Assembly (NCBI RefSeq): GCF_947492405.1
Contig: NZ_CANLMP010000006.1
Span: 248,001 to 312,000, forward strand
Origin: an uncultured Aquimarina sp.
GTDB taxonomy: Bacteria > Bacteroidota > Bacteroidia > Flavobacteriales > Flavobacteriaceae
Length of the DNA: 64,000 bases
Reading direction: 5' to 3'
Shown here: positions 8,076 to 17,800 of the stretch, piece by piece
How the letters are laid out: every line of letters begins with the position of its first letter
Numbering within the stretch: the first letter of the stretch is position 1
Position numbers and translations under genes: made by a program
The notes under the pieces: generated by a model
What the model saw: the letters and a program-made list of their open reading frames with translations, nothing else
Told to the model about the DNA's origin: nothing
Databases searched by the model: none

Positions 8076-8831
8076 TTATAGGTTATTACGTTTTATCATA
8101 TCAGGGTATAGTTCATCCTCAACCCACATAAAATTAGGAAATATGCGCATGATTTTTTCATAACATAATTTAGCTCGTTGTATTTGATCGGTAGCTTCGT
8201 ATGCTTGTCCTAAAGCGGTCATTGTGTTGATATACATCCAATTATTCACAACCAATCCTTGTTTTTCAAAACTTTTAACTGCCTTTACATAATATTCGAT
8301 TGCCGCTGCTTTATCTCCTCCAAAAGCAGATGGTCGGTAATACATGGAGTTTCCTTTTTCTATATTGCCCTGAATATTCTCTGGATCTAGTTCGATAGAT
8401 TTGTCAATGTATTTCATACTTTTTCTACCTAAGTAAATCGCTTTAAAATTTGAGATACCAATCGTAAACGCAATGTATGCTCCCTTATATGCTAGTAAGG
8501 TTGGATTTTCAGGTGACTCTTCTAATAACTTGTCTATTATTTTTTCTGATTTATCTATATACTTTTCTGCAGTATCATCTTTTTCTGCACCAATTAACCA
8601 AGCTGTATACCCATAATAATAACTAATAAGTTCCAATTGCTCATTAAAACTATCCGAATTCACATTTTTCTCACAAGAATGCATTAGTTCATACCAAACA
8701 TCCATTTTACCTCGAGAATAAGCCTTATAAATCGGGTCGCGATAAGGACTTTGCGAAAAGCCCAATTGTATTGAAAGCAACAAAACGCTAATTGTAATTA
8801 CAAATCTTGTAATATATTTCGGTCTTTCCAT
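8076..8831 (-). CDS. Secreted TPR protein of the carotenoid operon
   Basis: A 251-residue protein with a signal peptide (about 1-27, ending GFSQ). Helical repeats of TPR type follow, clearest at 100-150 (PTLLAYKGAYIAFTIG ... SIELDPENIQGNIEKGNSMY) and 195-240 (TALGQAYEATDQIQRAKLCYEKIMRIFPN). Its start lies inside the 3' end of the glycosyltransferase gene (34-base overlap), which ties it to the operon. A scaffold role in the periplasm is likely; the partner is unknown. Confidence 0.82.
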   Translation of the reverse strand: MERPKYITRFVITISVLLLSIQLGFSQSPYRDPIYKAYSRGKMDVWYELMHSCEKNVNSDSFNEQLELISYYYGYTAWLIGAEKDDTAEKYIDKSEKIIDKLLEESPENPTLLAYKGAYIAFTIGISNFKAIYLGRKSMKYIDKSIELDPENIQGNIEKGNSMYYRPSAFGGDKAAAIEYYVKAVKSFEKQGLVVNNWMYINTMTALGQAYEATDQIQRAKLCYEKIMRIFPNFMWVEDELYPDMIKRNNL

Positions 8832-9901
8832 ATTAGTTTTTTCTGTTTATTATTTATGAGTCCTTTAATTATTATTAAAAGAAATACAATGTGTTGTGGC
8901 AGGACTAAAAGTAGATTTTGAAAAATTGATTGTCGACTTGCCAACATTACAAAAAATCGGATGCATACAATACCTGCAAGATATGCCGTTAACCACCACA
9001 AACCCATTTGTGCATACACTACGAATGGAGCAATGGTTGTTAAAACCGCAAAAGAAATAGTTACTAAGATACTATTTCCAAAAAATTGAAATATGTTCTT
9101 GATAAATCCTTCAATAGCATCATCTAATCCTACATACATCCTACAAGAAATATCATTATCTCCTAAGCGAGTATCGCTGGCAAGCCCTTTTTGTTTAAAC
9201 AATCTTATAATAGCGATATCTTCTACTTTATGAGACTTATATTTTTCGTGTGGCCATATAGCCTTATACGTAGCTGCTTTAAACATCATGAATTGCCCGT
9301 TAGCAGCTGAAAAGATTTTATTTTTTGACTTTCGAATTAAATAAATTGGAAGTATACTTAACAAAACCCAATTCATTAATGGTACAGAAACTTTTTCTCC
9401 AAAAGACTTTACTATTTGCTTTGGAAATATAGACAATAAATGAAGTTCATGTTTCTGCAGATAACTAACACTACGTTTTATTACGCCTTTTTTTACACTT
9501 ACATCTGCATCTAAAAAAAGTAATAAGTCACCAGTAGCTGCTTGCGCTAATTGGTGACAGGCATGATTCTTACCTAACCAACCTTGCGGAAGTCCACCTC
9601 CATTTAATAGTCTGATATTAGAGTTAAGAGATGCCCAATGTTTGATAATACTTTCTGTTTTGTCCGTTGAGTGATCATTATAGACAATAATTTCAAGCAT
9701 ACTGTATTCAAACGTTGATAATTGCTCTAATAAAGTTCCAATATTTTCTTCTTCATTCCGAGCAGGTATCAAAATTGAAATATTCGGCACAGATGTCAAT
9801 GAAGTTACCTTTGGTAAATAAGCAAACGAAAGATAATTAACGAATGCTACAAGCAATCGGATAATTAGCAGAATAATTAAAAAATAACAAAAATAAATCA
9901 T
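8798..9901 (-). CDS. cruC: Family 2 glycosyltransferase, likely carotenoid glycosyltransferase (CruC-like)
   Basis: A 367-residue membrane-bound GT2. An N-terminal helix is followed by the GT-A core: SILIPARNEEENIGTLLEQL (about 42-61), IIVYNDHSTDKT, and the metal-binding DAD at 131-133. C-terminal helices end near 355. The segment GLPQGWLGKNHACHQLA matches CrtQ/CruC-type enzymes. Within this operon it most likely glycosylates the tertiary hydroxyl made by CruF. It overlaps the acyltransferase upstream by 4 bases and the TPR gene downstream by 34. The symbol is by context and family similarity, not proof; it could act on another lipid. Confidence 0.8.
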   Translation of the reverse strand: MIYFCYFLIILLIIRLLVAFVNYLSFAYLPKVTSLTSVPNISILIPARNEEENIGTLLEQLSTFEYSMLEIIVYNDHSTDKTESIIKHWASLNSNIRLLNGGGLPQGWLGKNHACHQLAQAATGDLLLFLDADVSVKKGVIKRSVSYLQKHELHLLSIFPKQIVKSFGEKVSVPLMNWVLLSILPIYLIRKSKNKIFSAANGQFMMFKAATYKAIWPHEKYKSHKVEDIAIIRLFKQKGLASDTRLGDNDISCRMYVGLDDAIEGFIKNIFQFFGNSILVTISFAVLTTIAPFVVYAQMGLWWLTAYLAGIVCIRFFVMLASRQSIFQNLLLVLPQHIVFLLIIIKGLINNKQKKLIWKDRNILQDL

Positions 9902-10518
9902 CTTACACCTAGTTTTCTAAAACATGATTTTGCAAAACTATTAAATTCTCGTTCCACATCTTCAGCATTTGTATTTGTATTTATAGTATTCGTTTTATAA
10001 TATACGCACATATCTGGTCTAAGTTTGGTTCCATAATTAATAAGGTTAATATTATAGACCAGTTGAAAATCATTTTTTGTATTCTCTAAAATATGAGAAA
10101 GTAACCCTTTTTCGAAGGTAAACTCTTTTGTATATATACTCTTAATCCTTCCTTGCGGAAAAAACAAAAATAGGTTTTCTTTATCTTGAAGCATTTCTAC
10201 CGCGTAATCAAGACTTGCTATACTTGATCGCTTACCTTTGTTAATTGAACTAGCACCAATTTTGGTCAATATCATATTTTTGCTAAGCTCCTTTTCTAGC
10301 ATCATAAAATTAAACCTCCGTTTAAAAATTTTGAAGTTTAATAAGATTTGAATAAATCCATCATAAAATGAGAAATGATTACTGATCATAAGAATAGGTA
10401 ATCCTTTTTCTTCATACTCTCCTTCATACTTAATACTACTAAAAAAGAAACCTATCAGTATTTTTGTATAATACTTAGAAAACTTTACCCACAATTTACT
10501 ATGATTCGCTCTTATCAT
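9898..10518 (-). CDS. PlsC-family acyltransferase, likely acylates the carotenoid glycoside (CruD-like)
   Basis: A 206-residue lysophospholipid-type acyltransferase. The catalytic HX4D motif is seen as NHFSFYD (His48, Asp53), and the acyl-acceptor motif as FFPQGR, where most PlsC proteins have FPEGT. It overlaps cruF and the glycosyltransferase by 4 bases each (ATGA), showing translational coupling. Green sulfur bacteria add a fatty acid to carotenoid glycosides with CruD; this gene is in the right place for such a step. The alternative is an ordinary 1-acylglycerol-3-phosphate acyltransferase. Confidence 0.78.
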   Translation of the reverse strand: MIRANHSKLWVKFSKYYTKILIGFFFSSIKYEGEYEEKGLPILMISNHFSFYDGFIQILLNFKIFKRRFNFMMLEKELSKNMILTKIGASSINKGKRSSIASLDYAVEMLQDKENLFLFFPQGRIKSIYTKEFTFEKGLLSHILENTKNDFQLVYNINLINYGTKLRPDMCVYYKTNTINTNTNAEDVEREFNSFAKSCFRKLGVR

Positions 10519-11174
10519 TTTTTAGTATAAATATTGAGAATAAATAAAATTATAAAAAAACCAAACTGAACAAAAAACAACCACCGCGCAGGTCGATTAT
10601 TTGTATTTACCCTCAATCTCTGAATAAACCAATTAAAGATTAAAGCTAACAGGAACCAAAATATATAGTTATTTATAGGTGGATCGTTCTTTAAAAACAT
10701 CCACATATCCATTAAAGGGGCAACTTTTTCTAGTAAGATATCATATCCTACCATCAGTAATGCTGCACCTACAATAATTAGCATATTTTTAGATGTATAT
10801 TTAGAGATAATACCATTAGAAGCATATGTTAGGAACACCCAATTAAGACCAATAATTACTGGTACATCAGCTATTTTGGCACCAAGTCCTCTACCATATT
10901 CATATACTCCGAATAATTTACCGGTGGTTACACCAATAATTTCGATTACAATACTTACTATAAAAATACTTGCTAAAACTGCGATCGTTTTTGTATCCCA
11001 CCCCTTATGATGAGAAAAAACAGCTATGGAAACTAAAACCAGCGTGAAAGGTGTAATCACTATAAATAAATTACGAGTGAAAGGTGTAAAATATAAAGCC
11101 AATCCCACACAATAAAAAACTATAAAAGTTATTGGAAGTCCTTTATTAACAATATACTTAATCATCCCGTTCAT
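10515..11174 (-). CDS. cruF: CruF-type carotenoid 1',2'-hydratase (DUF422)
   Basis: A 219-residue protein with about seven membrane helices. Typical signatures of the DUF422/CruF family are EIIGVTTGKLFGVYEYGRGLG (about 74-94), VPVIIGLNWVF, and the DPPINNYIFWFLLALIFNWF segment. CruF adds water to the linear psi end of gamma-carotene-like molecules, giving the hydroxyl that CruC glycosylates. Order and 4-base overlap with the downstream acyltransferase support this role. The gene starts 3 bases after the stop of a desaturase remnant. Confidence 0.85.
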   Translation of the reverse strand: MNGMIKYIVNKGLPITFIVFYCVGLALYFTPFTRNLFIVITPFTLVLVSIAVFSHHKGWDTKTIAVLASIFIVSIVIEIIGVTTGKLFGVYEYGRGLGAKIADVPVIIGLNWVFLTYASNGIISKYTSKNMLIIVGAALLMVGYDILLEKVAPLMDMWMFLKNDPPINNYIFWFLLALIFNWFIQRLRVNTNNRPARWLFFVQFGFFIILFILNIYTKK

Positions 11175-11177
11175 ATA

Positions 11178-11342
11178 CTACGCTGGTATTTCATTAACAA
11201 CAATTTTAGCATTAGCTAAACAGAGTGGTATTTTACCATAAGATGCATTTTTTTTTAATACAATTACTTCATCTCCTTTGGTTACGAATTTGCAAACAGC
11301 ATCGAAGCATCGAATTCTGGAATCAATTACTGCAATCTTCAT
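11178..11342 (-). pseudogene. 54-codon remnant of a CrtI/CrtD-type carotenoid desaturase
   Basis: This reads MKIAVIDSRIRCFDAVCKF, then VTKGDEVIVLKKNASYGK and a short tail. It aligns with the FAD-binding start of CrtI-family desaturases, KIAVIGSGIGG..AA..LAKKGHEVTVLEKN, but the glycines of GxGxxG are replaced: DSRIRC for GSGIGG. Each change can be reached by one base substitution. The rest of the roughly 490-residue enzyme is missing. The ATG overlaps the cyclase TGA (ATGA, 11342-11339) and the stop is 3 bases before cruF, so the operon spacing survived a large internal deletion. It cannot bind FAD normally. A new small protein is possible but less likely. Confidence 0.65.
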
Positions 11343-12037
11343 ACCTTTTTAGTTTTTTTAGACCTCATCTCAAAAATATGAGTTAACGCCAAAGGTGATA
11401 AAAGCAGTGAAAAATTATAAAACATATCTTCAAGCGGAATTGAAAAAATATGAATTCCTAATATTACTTGAGGGTTATAATCAAAAACAGCTTGCTCAAT
11501 CCCAGTACCAGTCAAGATTCCATTTATAATAAAAAATGGGATGAGTAAAATTGGATATATTGCTAAATAGTATTGTACTACTTCTCTACTAAAATAATAA
11601 CTTAGTAAAAGTATCGTAGGCAAGACAAGGAAATTAACAAAAGTATAGGTAAGATGCTGGTTTAACAATGAAGTTATAACCGATGCTATTACAATTAGAA
11701 AGGTCAAAACTTTTGTCCATTTTTCATTTAACCTAAATTTTGGAAAATGAAATTTAACTGCGTAAAATGAAAAAGCGCAAGCATATGGAATGGCAATAAA
11801 AAACAGATATTCTTCTAAAGGAAGCTTATTTATATAAACGCCAGAATTATGAACTGGGTTAAAAAACCAGCATCCAATATGAGTAAAGATGATATCCCAC
11901 GTAACAAAAATAATCATCGTTATCAAAATTGCAGGAAGTAAGTACTTCCAACGCTTATAGAGCTTCAGGTTTTTCTCAAAACTTAAAGCAAGCGGCCCAG
12001 CAAGTGAAACAACAAGTATAATTAAATAGAGTGACAT
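11339..12037 (-). CDS. crtY: Lycopene cyclase, fused CrtYc/CrtYd type
   Basis: A 232-residue membrane protein with about seven helices. The two homologous halves of the CrtYc/CrtYd family are both present: LPLEEYLFFIAIPYACAFSFY (about 72-92) and IPLEDMFYNFSLLL (about 200-213) carry the conserved P-x-E-(E/D) motif of this cyclase type. It converts the psi ends of lycopene to beta rings; with CruF acting on the other end, a monocyclic product is expected. It is second in the operon, 19 bases after crtB. The symbol denotes function; the protein is unrelated to FAD-type CrtY. Confidence 0.85.
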   Translation of the reverse strand: MSLYLIILVVSLAGPLALSFEKNLKLYKRWKYLLPAILITMIIFVTWDIIFTHIGCWFFNPVHNSGVYINKLPLEEYLFFIAIPYACAFSFYAVKFHFPKFRLNEKWTKVLTFLIVIASVITSLLNQHLTYTFVNFLVLPTILLLSYYFSREVVQYYLAIYPILLIPFFIINGILTGTGIEQAVFDYNPQVILGIHIFSIPLEDMFYNFSLLLSPLALTHIFEMRSKKTKKV

Positions 12038-12056
12038 AGTTCGTATTTATTATGTT

Positions 12057-12893
12057 CTATGCCAGTTTAAGCTTCTTGGCGATATAAATAGAGCCTAATG
12101 ACCATATCTTAACTCTATTAGGAATTCGAATTCGTTCATTAAGTAATTTCTCTACAGGGGTATTCTCTATCTTGGTGGTAAGTTTGGTGTAGTAAAGATA
12201 AGCTGCATACACTCCCCTTTTTGAATTATCAGGCAGCTTTTTGATTCCTTCTAAAGCAACTCTGAAATCTTCATTAATATCATTAATGATTTTTTTCTTA
12301 ATATTTTCAGTTAGTTCGTTGTCCCTTAATATTGGAAAATAGATACGATGTAACTCATTAATATCATCATTAATATCACGCAAGAAATTCACTTTCTGAA
12401 AAGCAGAACCTAAACGCATAGCTGCAGGTTTTAAAGCCTGATAATGCTCTTCATCACCATTAACAAAGACTTTAAGACACATTAGTCCAACTACATCAGC
12501 CGATCCATAGATATATGCTTTAATCTCATCATCGTCAAACTCTTTTTTTGATAAATCACTATGCATGCTTTTTAAGAAAGCTTGTATTAGCTCATCATCA
12601 ATATTATATTTACGAACAGTTATTTGAAACGAATTGAGTATAGGGTTAAGACTTATACCTTGATTATAAGCTCTGTAGTAATCTTCTTCAAAATCCGAAA
12701 ACAAAGTGGCTTTATCGTAATCATGGAATGTATCTACAATCTCATCTGCAAAACGTACAAAACCATAAATACTATAGATGCTATCTCTTATTGATTTATC
12801 AAACAGTTTAATACCCATTGAAAATGAAGTACTATAATTTTGTGTAACTATTTTACTACACTTAAATGATACATCATCAAATAATTCCTTCAT
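12057..12893 (-). CDS. crtB: Phytoene synthase
   Basis: A 278-residue trans-isoprenyl diphosphate synthase, typical length for CrtB. Both Mg-diphosphate binding motifs are seen: DEIVD (50-54) and DINDD (173-177), together with NFLRDI and the YFP that follows. It joins two geranylgeranyl diphosphates to give phytoene, the first committed carotenoid step. It is the first gene of the operon; the phytoene desaturase crtI usually beside it is absent from the window and must lie elsewhere if the pathway works. Confidence 0.93.
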   Translation of the reverse strand: MKELFDDVSFKCSKIVTQNYSTSFSMGIKLFDKSIRDSIYSIYGFVRFADEIVDTFHDYDKATLFSDFEEDYYRAYNQGISLNPILNSFQITVRKYNIDDELIQAFLKSMHSDLSKKEFDDDEIKAYIYGSADVVGLMCLKVFVNGDEEHYQALKPAAMRLGSAFQKVNFLRDINDDINELHRIYFPILRDNELTENIKKKIINDINEDFRVALEGIKKLPDNSKRGVYAAYLYYTKLTTKIENTPVEKLLNERIRIPNRVKIWSLGSIYIAKKLKLA

Positions 12894-13072
12894 TTACTAC
12901 TTTTTAAATTTTTTTAATGCAATTTGACGATGATACTATATCATAATCATCAATACCTAAAAGCATTATTTCAGTCTATTACTCTTTATTAGAGATTTAC
13001 CTGAAGAGCTAGTTATGCATTAAAACTATTTAATTCTTCTTACTTTCTATTTTGACAAATTAATATCGTCTG

Positions 13073-13080
13073 CAAAAGTA
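13073..13080 (-). promoter_or_regulatory. -7 promoter element upstream of crtB
   Basis: On the minus strand this reads TACTTTTG, matching TAnnTTTG, followed by CAGACG. It is 180 bases before the crtB start. I find no good -33 element at 19-21 bases, so an activator may be needed. Confidence 0.5.
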
Positions 13081-13098
13081 ATCATCTTTTTCAAACTC

Positions 13099-13146
13099 GC
13101 CTACTTTTTAAATAGGCAATTACACTATCTCATAAACCTCTATGAG
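13099..13146. promoter_or_regulatory. Two adjacent dyads upstream of the crtB promoter
   Basis: GCCTA-N9-TAGGC spans 13099-13117, and CTCATA-N6-TATGAG spans 13129-13146. They sit 19-66 bases upstream of the crtB -7 box, where an activator would bind, and CrtB operons are often controlled by MerR-like light sensors. No such regulator is in the window, so the role is inference. Confidence 0.4.
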
Positions 13147-13180
13147 TTTGGTTTGGTTATCTTTAGAGTTTCAGAATAAA

Positions 13181-13321
13181 ATGTCGGAATTACGTAATCT
13201 AAAAAACATTCTTCGCTGGAATAATAAATGTTACCAGATTGAAATAGCCGACTACAGAGACCAATATCCAAAAAAGCCTGTTATTAAATATCTAAAAAAG
13301 TGGATAACACTTTATAACTAA
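13181..13321 (+). CDS. Possible 46-residue basic protein, unknown
   Basis: The frame encodes MSELRNLKNILRWNNKCYQI and continues to KKPVIKYLKKWITLYN. It is basic and its composition looks more protein-like than chance. An in-frame TAG lies 16 bases upstream, so it is not the tail of a longer open frame. I recognise no family and see no clear promoter. It could be a remnant of a lost gene between crtB and the oxidoreductase. Confidence 0.25.
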   Translation: MSELRNLKNILRWNNKCYQIEIADYRDQYPKKPVIKYLKKWITLYN

Positions 13322-13599
13322 TAATTATACTCTTCATAATCCATGAAGCTTATGTTTATTTACAAAGTTTTTCAAATAGTTTGATTTTGTGCTAAAATAA
13401 AACTTGGTAAAAAAACAACAAATGATGTAGGAATTATTATATTATTCGATGAAAATTATCTAACAATATTTATTTCATGTCCATACAATCAATTCTAAAG
13501 AAAATGAGAAATGATAGTTTCCCAAAGAGCGAGTGAAACTTTTGATTATTGGATGAAGAAAAAACAATAAATTGAACTTGACTATTAAAAAATAATACA

Positions 13600-14571
13600 A
13601 TGAAAACTAAAATAACCGAACTCTTTGGTATTGAACACCCTATCATGCAAGGAGGGATGCATTACGTTGGCTTTGCCGAATTGGCTGCTGCAGTTTCTAA
13701 TGCGGGTGGTATCGGAACAATTACAGGGTTAACACAAAAAACACCAGCTGATTTAGCAAATGAAATTGCAAAATGTAAAGATCTGACTAACAAACCTTTT
13801 GCAGTAAATCTTACATTTTTGCCTACTGTTAATGCTCCAGATTATCCTGGTTATGTAAAAGCCATTATCGAAGGTGGTGTAACCGTTGTAGAAACAGCAG
13901 GACGCAACCCACAAGAGGTACTACCATATCTTAAAGATGCTGGAATTAAGGTGATTCATAAATGTACTTCTGTAAGACATGCCTTAAAAGCCCAATCTAT
14001 TGGTTGCGATGCTGTCTCTGTTGATGGTTTCGAATGTGGTGGTCACCCCGGTGAAGATGATATTCCGAACATGATCTTATTACCACGTGCTCAGGAAGAA
14101 CTAGAAATTCCATTTTTAGCTTCTGGCGGAATGGCTGATGCTCGCTCTTTGGTAGCTTCTTTAGCTATGGGTGCAGAAGGTATAAATATGGGAACTCGCT
14201 TTATGGCTACCCAAGAAGCTCCAATCCATCAAAATGTAAAACAGGCAATTCTTGATGCAACTGAATTGGATACACGTTTGGTTATGAGACCACTAAGAAA
14301 TACGGAACGCGTAATGAACAACACAGCTGTTCAGCGATTGTTAGAAAAGGAAGAAAAACTAGGGAAAAACATTCAGTTTAAGGATATTATAGAAGAAGTA
14401 GCAGGTGTATATCCTAAAATTATGATGGAAGGAGATATGGAAGTTGGAGCATGGTCATGCGGAATGGTAGTAGGACTAATCAATGATATCCCAACCTGTA
14501 AAGAGTTAATTGATCGTATTATGCAGGATGCACACAACCTAATTACTAAAAGATTGAATGGCTTATTATAA
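13600..14571 (+). CDS. Nitronate monooxygenase-like FMN oxidoreductase
   Basis: A 323-residue TIM barrel of the NMO / 2-nitropropane dioxygenase family. The opening TELFGIEHPIMQGGMHYVG and AAAVSNAGGIGTITG bind FMN. VDGFECGGHPGE carries the conserved GGH, and FLASGGMADARSLVASLAMGAEGINMGTRFMAT is the phosphate-binding end. Members oxidise nitronates or act as NAD(P)H:quinone reductases; the branch is not resolvable by eye. It is a single-gene unit. Confidence 0.92.
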   Translation: MKTKITELFGIEHPIMQGGMHYVGFAELAAAVSNAGGIGTITGLTQKTPADLANEIAKCKDLTNKPFAVNLTFLPTVNAPDYPGYVKAIIEGGVTVVETAGRNPQEVLPYLKDAGIKVIHKCTSVRHALKAQSIGCDAVSVDGFECGGHPGEDDIPNMILLPRAQEELEIPFLASGGMADARSLVASLAMGAEGINMGTRFMATQEAPIHQNVKQAILDATELDTRLVMRPLRNTERVMNNTAVQRLLEKEEKLGKNIQFKDIIEEVAGVYPKIMMEGDMEVGAWSCGMVVGLINDIPTCKELIDRIMQDAHNLITKRLNGLL

Positions 14572-14877
14572 GCAAATTACAAAACAAAAAAACAACTGGT
14601 GAATCCCTACTCCTACTCTTTTACTTATGCAAACAGAGTATATTGATCTCTAGTAAGAGTTTATAATGAAGTTTAAATTTTGGATTATTTTTTACTTGTA
14701 TAGTGGTTAGTTTTCAATATATTGTATCTATCACATTATATGGTTCTCGAATTATTTATAAATCATAAATTTACCTTAAAACCAGTACAAAAAAGGTAAC
14801 ATATTATCGATTTGTAACACTAATTTATAGATTGTTATATTTAATAAAACACACTTTCTTTATAACTTCAGTATTAA
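14572..14877. other. 306-base gap, nothing identified
   Basis: No open frame, clear terminator or consensus promoter is visible between the oxidoreductase and the chimeric plug protein. Confidence 0.5.
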
Positions 14878-14895
14878 ATGTTAATATCGTCTCCT

Positions 14896-17800
14896 ATGAA
14901 ATCCAAAATTATTCTCTTATCTATTTGCGCACTATTCATAAGTAGATTGGTATCTGCTCAATATGAGATTACCGTAGATGCTTATATACTGGATCAAGAC
15001 ACACAGCAACCCATTCCTTTTGTAAATGTTGGTTTTATTGACAAAGGTATTGGTACAGTAAGTAATCCAGACGGTCATGTTTTTCTTCAATATGACGAAA
15101 AAGCAATAAATAAGAACAACATTTTTCAGCTATCTAGTATAGGTTATAAAACAATACAGTTATCCGTTAAAGAATTGTTCGAGAAGCTATCTGATAATAA
15201 TACCATTTTTATGGAGCCATCGATCTATGAACTAGAAGCAGCTACAGTAGTCGCAAAAAAAAGAAAGAAAAAAACAGTTGGTAGGTCACGCGTTTCTAAT
15301 GGTTTAATGGGATATTGGAAAGACGCCAAAGCCCTAGGTGGTGAAATTGGAACCAGAATTAAGATTCGTGATAAAAATTCTAAACTACTACGACTAAAAT
15401 TCAATATTTATGAAAATAGTACAGATAGCCTGTTAGTAAGAGTGAATGTTTACGATTCCAAAAAAAGAATGCCAGGCAGAAATTTACTAACTAGTAATAT
15501 TTACCATACGATTACTAATAAAAAAGGAGAAGAAGTTATAGACCTAAAGGATTATAATATCATAGTGCATGATGATATTGTAGTTAGTTTAGAATTGGTA
15601 AAAGTATATGGGAATGATATAGAATTTTCTATTGGTGCATCTGAAGAAGGTAGGTCTTATTTACGTTACGTTAGCCAAGATCATTGGGATGCAAACTGGG
15701 AGGTAGGAATTGCATTTAGTGCTGATATATCATACCCGGCAGAAGAAATACGATTAAAGAAAAGAGAAAAACCTAATGATATTGTGATTTATTGGGATAC
15801 TTCCTTTTCAGCTGCAAACAATAATCCAAAATATACCTACCAATTTTTAAAAACGTATTTAGAAAGAATTAAAAACACTACGGTAACGTTGATACCCTTT
15901 TCTAATACAATTCATGACTCACAAAAATTTTTCATAACAAATGGCAAAAGTGATCAATTGATAGCATCGCTAAATAATCTGGCATATAACGGAGCTACTG
16001 ATTTTTCTACTCTTTTTAATGAAGAAAAAAGACCTGATCAATATATAGTGGTTAGTGATGGGCGAGCTTCTTTTGAAGCACCTAAACCAGTATATGATGT
16101 TCCGGTTTTTTACGTGAATCACACGTCAAATTCAGATGATTTATTATTACAAGACGCTGCTGTACATAGTGAAGGATATTATATTAACCTAACTAAGGTT
16201 TCTGTAGATCAAGCATTGTCTCATATCATACACGAATCAGAGGATAATACTATATACCAAGCAAATAATATGCAGGAATTGGTAAAAGGAGTGGTTACTT
16301 CTAATCGTAAACCTGTACAAGGTTGTAAAGTTTCTATAAAGGGAACATTAATCCAAACGATTACAGATGCTAATGGAGTATTCTCTATTAATGCAGAAAC
16401 ACAGGATGTTTTGTCATTCGATTTCTTCGGAATGAAATCTAAAAAAATTACAGTAGATACGACAAAAGATATTAAGGTTAGCCTTATTCCAAGTAATACT
16501 GTTTTAGAAGAAGTGGTAGTAAAAGCTAAAGATCCTTATAAAACTGATAGAATCGTAAAGGATATATATGGCAATGAAGTAAATGAGAAAGCAATAGGCC
16601 ATACGTATTACACTATAGATGAAAAAGATTTTCAGCAGTCCGCTATTTATCTTTCTGACTTAATAAGAGGTCAGTTTCCTGGAGTTAGTGTATATGGATG
16701 GGCGGATGAAGCTGTTTACGAAATACGAATAAATACTTCGATTAATCCTAGTTTAACTGATACTTCAATTAATCCTGATTTAACTAGTCAAAGAAGACCA
16801 GGTCCTATATTTGTTGTGGATGGTTTACAATTTGATGAGCCACCAACCTTTTTATTCCCTGCGCAGATAAAATCGATTTCTGTAATGCCTGGTTTTGCAG
16901 GAATATCAAGATATGGTCAGCCCGCAAAACAAGGGGTTTTTATTATTACTACGAAATATGGTGATATATCATCTGATAAAGAAGAGAAACCAGTTGATAG
17001 TTTATTAGTAAAAGGAAATGAGTATACAGCATCTACCTTTTTATTAGATGTTAATCATAATAAACCTTCTTATTTTGATAAATTATGGAATAGTACAAGT
17101 TATAAAGAAGCGAAAGAAATATATTACAGGCTTAGAAGGAAGAATGCACTAAGTATCCCTTTTTATAGCTATAGCGCCTCTTATTTCGAACGATGGAATA
17201 TGGATTTTGCCGATCAGGTCTTATCCAATATTGCTGAAATTGGTTTTGATAATCCACAGGCTTTATTAGTCTTAGCTTTTAAGTTAGAAGCTCAAGAGAA
17301 ATACCAGGAGGCGGCATCATTATATGAACGTATATTTGAGCTAACACCTAATTCCGCACAATCTCATTTAGACCTTGCCCGGATTTATGTGGCAACAGGA
17401 AAATATAAATCAGCTTTTGAACTTTACAAAAAAATATTACAAAATCAAGAATCTACCGCAGAATTCGATGATATTGTAGAACAAGCAAGATCAGAAATTA
17501 GAAGATTATTAAACTTACATAGATCAGAACTTAATTATGAGGATATACCTGATGAATTACTCGTAATCAAAGGAGTACCAGTACGTATTGTATTCCAGTG
17601 GAGCGATCCTCAATCAGAATTTGAGCTGCAGTTTGTAAGCCCAAAAAAGAAGTTTTCTAAATGGAAACATATCTTTAGTGAAAATAAAGAAGAATTGCTA
17701 TCTCGTGTACAATCAGGAGTATCCTCTAAAGAATTTATTATAGATAATGCAATGCCTGGACAATGGATAATAAATGTTCAGTCCTTTGGTGACGTTTCAG

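Larger units (their letters stand above)
12894..13599. other. 706-base intergenic region upstream of crtB and the flavin oxidoreductase
   Basis: This divergent region holds a -7-like element for crtB (13073-13080) and two adjacent dyads (13099-13146). It also holds a 46-codon open frame at 13181 and then about 280 bases in which I see nothing. The MerR and crtI genes often found upstream of crtB in flavobacteria are absent. Confidence 0.55.
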
